Positions 62,332 to 64,000 of a stretch of 64,000 nt of DNA are shown here, in pieces; the stretch's first letter is position 1, and the number at the start of each line of letters is the position of its first letter. Origin of the DNA: an uncultured Spirochaetales bacterium. GTDB lineage: Bacteria; Spirochaetota; Spirochaetia; Sphaerochaetales; Sphaerochaetaceae. The translations under genes were made by a program, and so were the position numbers. The notes below the pieces were generated by a model that worked only from the letters and a program-made list of their open reading frames with translations, ran no database searches and was not told the origin of the DNA. The stretch lies in the NCBI GenBank assembly GCA_944390025.1, contig CALXOK010000002.1:121296-185295 (forward strand), given 5' to 3'.

Positions 62332-63604
62332 TGTACCTTTCACGAAGGAAATGAAGAAGGACTACACGATTGTCATTCCGAACATGAGCCCGATTCATTT
62401 CAATGTCATGAAACGCCCGTTCGAGCTGCATGGCTACAGAATAATCCTGCTTGAGAACTCCTCTCATACCGTCATTGAGGAAGGGCTCAAGTATGTCCAT
62501 AACGACATGTGCTATCCGGCGCTTCTGGTCATCGGACAGATGCTTGATGCCATTCACAGAGGAATCTGCGACCCGGACAAATGCGCCCTTGTCATCTCTC
62601 AGACAGGAGGCGGATGCAGGGCCAGCAACTATTACTTCCTTCTTATCAAGGCTCTTGAGAGAGCCGGATACCCTCAGATTCCTGTCATCTCGCTGAATCT
62701 GAAGGGAATGAACAAGAACCCCGGCTTCACAATCACTGCATCAATGCTGGCTCAGGCCCTCTCCGGACTCATCTACGGCGACATGCTGATGATGCTTTCA
62801 CATCAGGTCCGTCCTTATGAAGTCAACAAAGGCGATACTGACCGCATGATTGAAAAGTGGACGGAGTATATTGACTCCTGCTACAAGAACAACAGGCATT
62901 ACCTCGGACGCTGGATGAAGAAGAACCTCTATGCGATGTCAGATGACTTCGCTTCAATCAAGACAGACAGGTCAAGAAAGAAAGTCAAGGTCGGCATTGT
63001 CGGTGAAATCTACCTGAAGTACGCTCCTCTTGGAAACAACAATCTTGAGGACTTCCTTGAAGGCGAGGACTGCGAGGTCATGGTTCCTGCCCTCATCGGC
63101 TTTGTCCTTTACGGCTTCTCAAACGGAATAAAGGATGCAGAATACTACGGTCACTCTGCCCTCTACGCCTTTATCATGAAGAATTTCGGGATGCCGTTCC
63201 TGGCACGTTACGAGCACCTTCTCGAGAAGGCGATTGTTAGAAACGGATTCATTCCTCCTGCGACAATAAAAGAACTGCAGGGCTATGCCAGCGAAATTAT
63301 TGACACTGGCTGCAAGATGGGTGAAGGATGGCTTCTCACCGCTGAGATGGTCGAACTTATAAAAAAGGGTTATTCGAATATCATCACAACCCAGCCATTC
63401 GGATGCCTTCCGAATCATATCTGCGCGAAGGGAATGATCAGACCGCTTAAGGAAAGGTATCCGGAAAGCAACATTGTTCCGATTGACTATGACCCGTCAC
63501 AGTCACGCGTCAATCAGGAGAACCGCATCAAGCTCATGCTTGCTGTCGCACGTGAGCGGCTTGATAACGAGAAAACGGAATCAGAAAACAGTCAGGCCAA
63601 CTGA
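62324..63604 (+). CDS. 2-hydroxyacyl-CoA dehydratase-like subunit (companion of the activase protein)
   Basis: 426 residues from ATG 62324, with GGAGGAG 7 bases upstream inside the end of the previous gene. It is the C-terminal partner of the activase, with conserved cysteines in NDMCYPALLV, QTGGGCRASNYYF and QPFGCLPNHICAKG that probably bind an Fe-S cluster, as in dehydratase subunits. The product likely forms a complex with the preceding protein. A strong terminator follows directly. Confidence 0.85.
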   Translation: MPSVPFTKEMKKDYTIVIPNMSPIHFNVMKRPFELHGYRIILLENSSHTVIEEGLKYVHNDMCYPALLVIGQMLDAIHRGICDPDKCALVISQTGGGCRASNYYFLLIKALERAGYPQIPVISLNLKGMNKNPGFTITASMLAQALSGLIYGDMLMMLSHQVRPYEVNKGDTDRMIEKWTEYIDSCYKNNRHYLGRWMKKNLYAMSDDFASIKTDRSRKKVKVGIVGEIYLKYAPLGNNNLEDFLEGEDCEVMVPALIGFVLYGFSNGIKDAEYYGHSALYAFIMKNFGMPFLARYEHLLEKAIVRNGFIPPATIKELQGYASEIIDTGCKMGEGWLLTAEMVELIKKGYSNIITTQPFGCLPNHICAKGMIRPLKERYPESNIVPIDYDPSQSRVNQENRIKLMLAVARERLDNEKTESENSQAN

Positions 63605-63632
63605 GAGCTTCCTTGAGGGGAAGCTCTTTCTG
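63604..63632 (+). terminator. Rho-independent terminator of the dehydratase activase operon
   Basis: AGAGCTTCC (63604-63612) and GGAAGCTCT (63619-63627) pair perfectly over 9 bp with a 6-base loop, followed by TTTCT. The stem begins at the last base of the stop codon. Confidence 0.75.
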
Positions 63633-63726
63633 GCCTGAAGTAACCATAAAGGAAAAATCTCAAGACTGTGAATAATTTCACTCATAGTAGAGCTATCAGC
63701 AAAAACTAAACTTTTAGCGATTTTTC

Positions 63727-63762
63727 TTGACGGATTGCAAATTCTGATATAACAATTAATTG
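63727..63762 (+). promoter_or_regulatory. Promoter of the candidate small RNA, with a palindrome at the start site
   Basis: TTGACG (63727-63732), a 15-base spacer and TATAAC (63748-63753). A palindrome CAATTAATTG (63753-63762) covers the expected start and could be an operator. Confidence 0.5.
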
Positions 63763-63843
63763 TAATTCCTGTGAACCCCGTTTGGTTTGCACCTCCTTAG
63801 GCTGGACTGATCAACCCCCTTGATTCGGACCAGCCATTTTTTT
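63760..63843 (+). ncRNA. Candidate small RNA with a copy of the 16S anti-Shine-Dalgarno sequence
   Basis: Between a promoter (start near 63760) and a strong terminator lies about 84 bases with no ORF. A short AACC/GGTT hairpin is followed by CACCTCCTTA (63790-63799), apparently single-stranded and identical to the usual 3' end of 16S rRNA. The terminator is GGCTGG/CCAGCC with an inner stem and loop CCCCC, followed by seven T's (63837-63843). C-rich single-stranded motifs of this sort in sRNAs such as RsaE pair with mRNA Shine-Dalgarno sequences. Function is inferred. A leader attenuator for the downstream gene is the main alternative. Confidence 0.6.
63800..63843 (+). terminator. Terminator of the candidate small RNA
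   Basis: GGCTGG/CCAGCC outer stem (63800-63805 and 63830-63835), an A-A mismatch, an inner stem of about 8 bp with one bulge, loop CCCCC, then seven T's. Confidence 0.8.
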
Positions 63844-63881
63844 ATGATTCTCTTCTTGTTTTCGGGGTTTATACCGACAGA

Positions 63882-63965
63882 ATGGGAAAGATAAAGATAA
63901 TTTCTGTAAGAAAGGCGAAAGAGGGTAAGCGGTACTTAACCCTCAATCCAATCAACTTGAGCTAA
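63882..63965 (+). CDS. Possible 27-residue basic peptide
   Basis: An ATG frame of 27 codons (starts MGKIKIISVRKAKEGKRY) lies between the small RNA terminator and the next gene. It has no SD. Its TAA is 17 bases before the next ATG. Coding nature is unproven; it may be a leader ORF or chance. Confidence 0.25.
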   Translation: MGKIKIISVRKAKEGKRYLTLNPINLS

Positions 63966-63982
63966 GTGGTAGACTGGCAGTC

Positions 63983-64000
63983 ATGGAATTCAAGACAGCA
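63983..64000 (+). CDS. Start of a gene cut by the window edge
   Basis: ATG at 63983 followed by five open codons (MEFKTA) up to the window edge. TAGACT lies 7 bases upstream, the same spacing as at other presumed leaderless genes here. Nothing can be said about its product. Confidence 0.4.

Overview
The window is a dense stretch of chromosome (about half G+C, genes nearly back to back, many 1-4 base start/stop overlaps) with no prophage, CRISPR array or rRNA operon. Gene content points to a host-associated, probably anaerobic spirochaete of the Treponema/Sphaerochaeta type: a fused PyrB-PyrI aspartate carbamoyltransferase, an archaeal-type UMP kinase, a eukaryotic-type hexokinase, a CBS/DRTGG family II pyrophosphatase and 2-hydroxyacyl-CoA dehydratase activase proteins. 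The assignment is an inference from family distributions; no rRNA is present to confirm it.

Layout. 1-6.4 kb: a cut-off HAD phosphatase, a dihydropyrimidinase-like amidohydrolase, a small Nif11-like protein, an OPT transporter, tRNA-Arg(CCG), a phosphohexomutase and another HAD phosphatase. 6.4-10.2 kb: lon and a U32 (TrhP-like) gene. 10.2-13.5 kb: a GT4 glycosyltransferase, an exported protein, a 72-residue protein and corA, whose leader has a short ORF and an SD-masking hairpin. 13.5-19.7 kb: a complete UMP operon pyrBI-pyrE-pyrF-pyrDK-pyrC, preceded by a leader ORF and attenuator. 19.7-25.2 kb: a polysaccharide export pair (SLBB export protein, Wzz/tyrosine kinase) interrupted by an IscB nuclease gene with a structured HEARO/omega-RNA leader. 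25.3-34.8 kb: YbaK, RidA, HAD phosphatase, inositol-phosphatase-family protein, a 1043-residue acidic repeat protein, an aminotransferase, PRPP synthetase and argininosuccinate lyase. 34.8-45.1 kb: lipoprotein, SSB, UMP kinase, PflX-like radical SAM protein, patatin, pyridoxal kinase, a second phosphohexomutase, hexokinase, an exported protein and a UMF1 transporter. 45.2-52.5 kb: sbcB, prfA-prmC-rel, pyrophosphatase and rpsU. 52.6-64 kb: a transposase remnant, fhs, an M18 aminopeptidase, aroB, a cysteine desulfurase-thiI pair, a two-gene dehydratase activase system, then a candidate small RNA carrying a copy of the anti-Shine-Dalgarno sequence.

Functional threads. Pyrimidine supply is well represented: PRPP synthetase, the UMP operon and UMP kinase. 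Sugar entry to nucleotide sugars is covered by hexokinase and two phosphohexomutases, feeding glycosyltransferase and export genes. tRNA thiolation is covered by the desulfurase-ThiI pair.

The most interesting items are the IscB/omega-RNA element inside the export operon, two leader-ORF RNA switches (pyrBI and corA), the anti-SD small RNA at the right end, and a repeated promoter layout in which a -10 box lies 6-10 bases before the start codon, suggesting many leaderless mRNAs.
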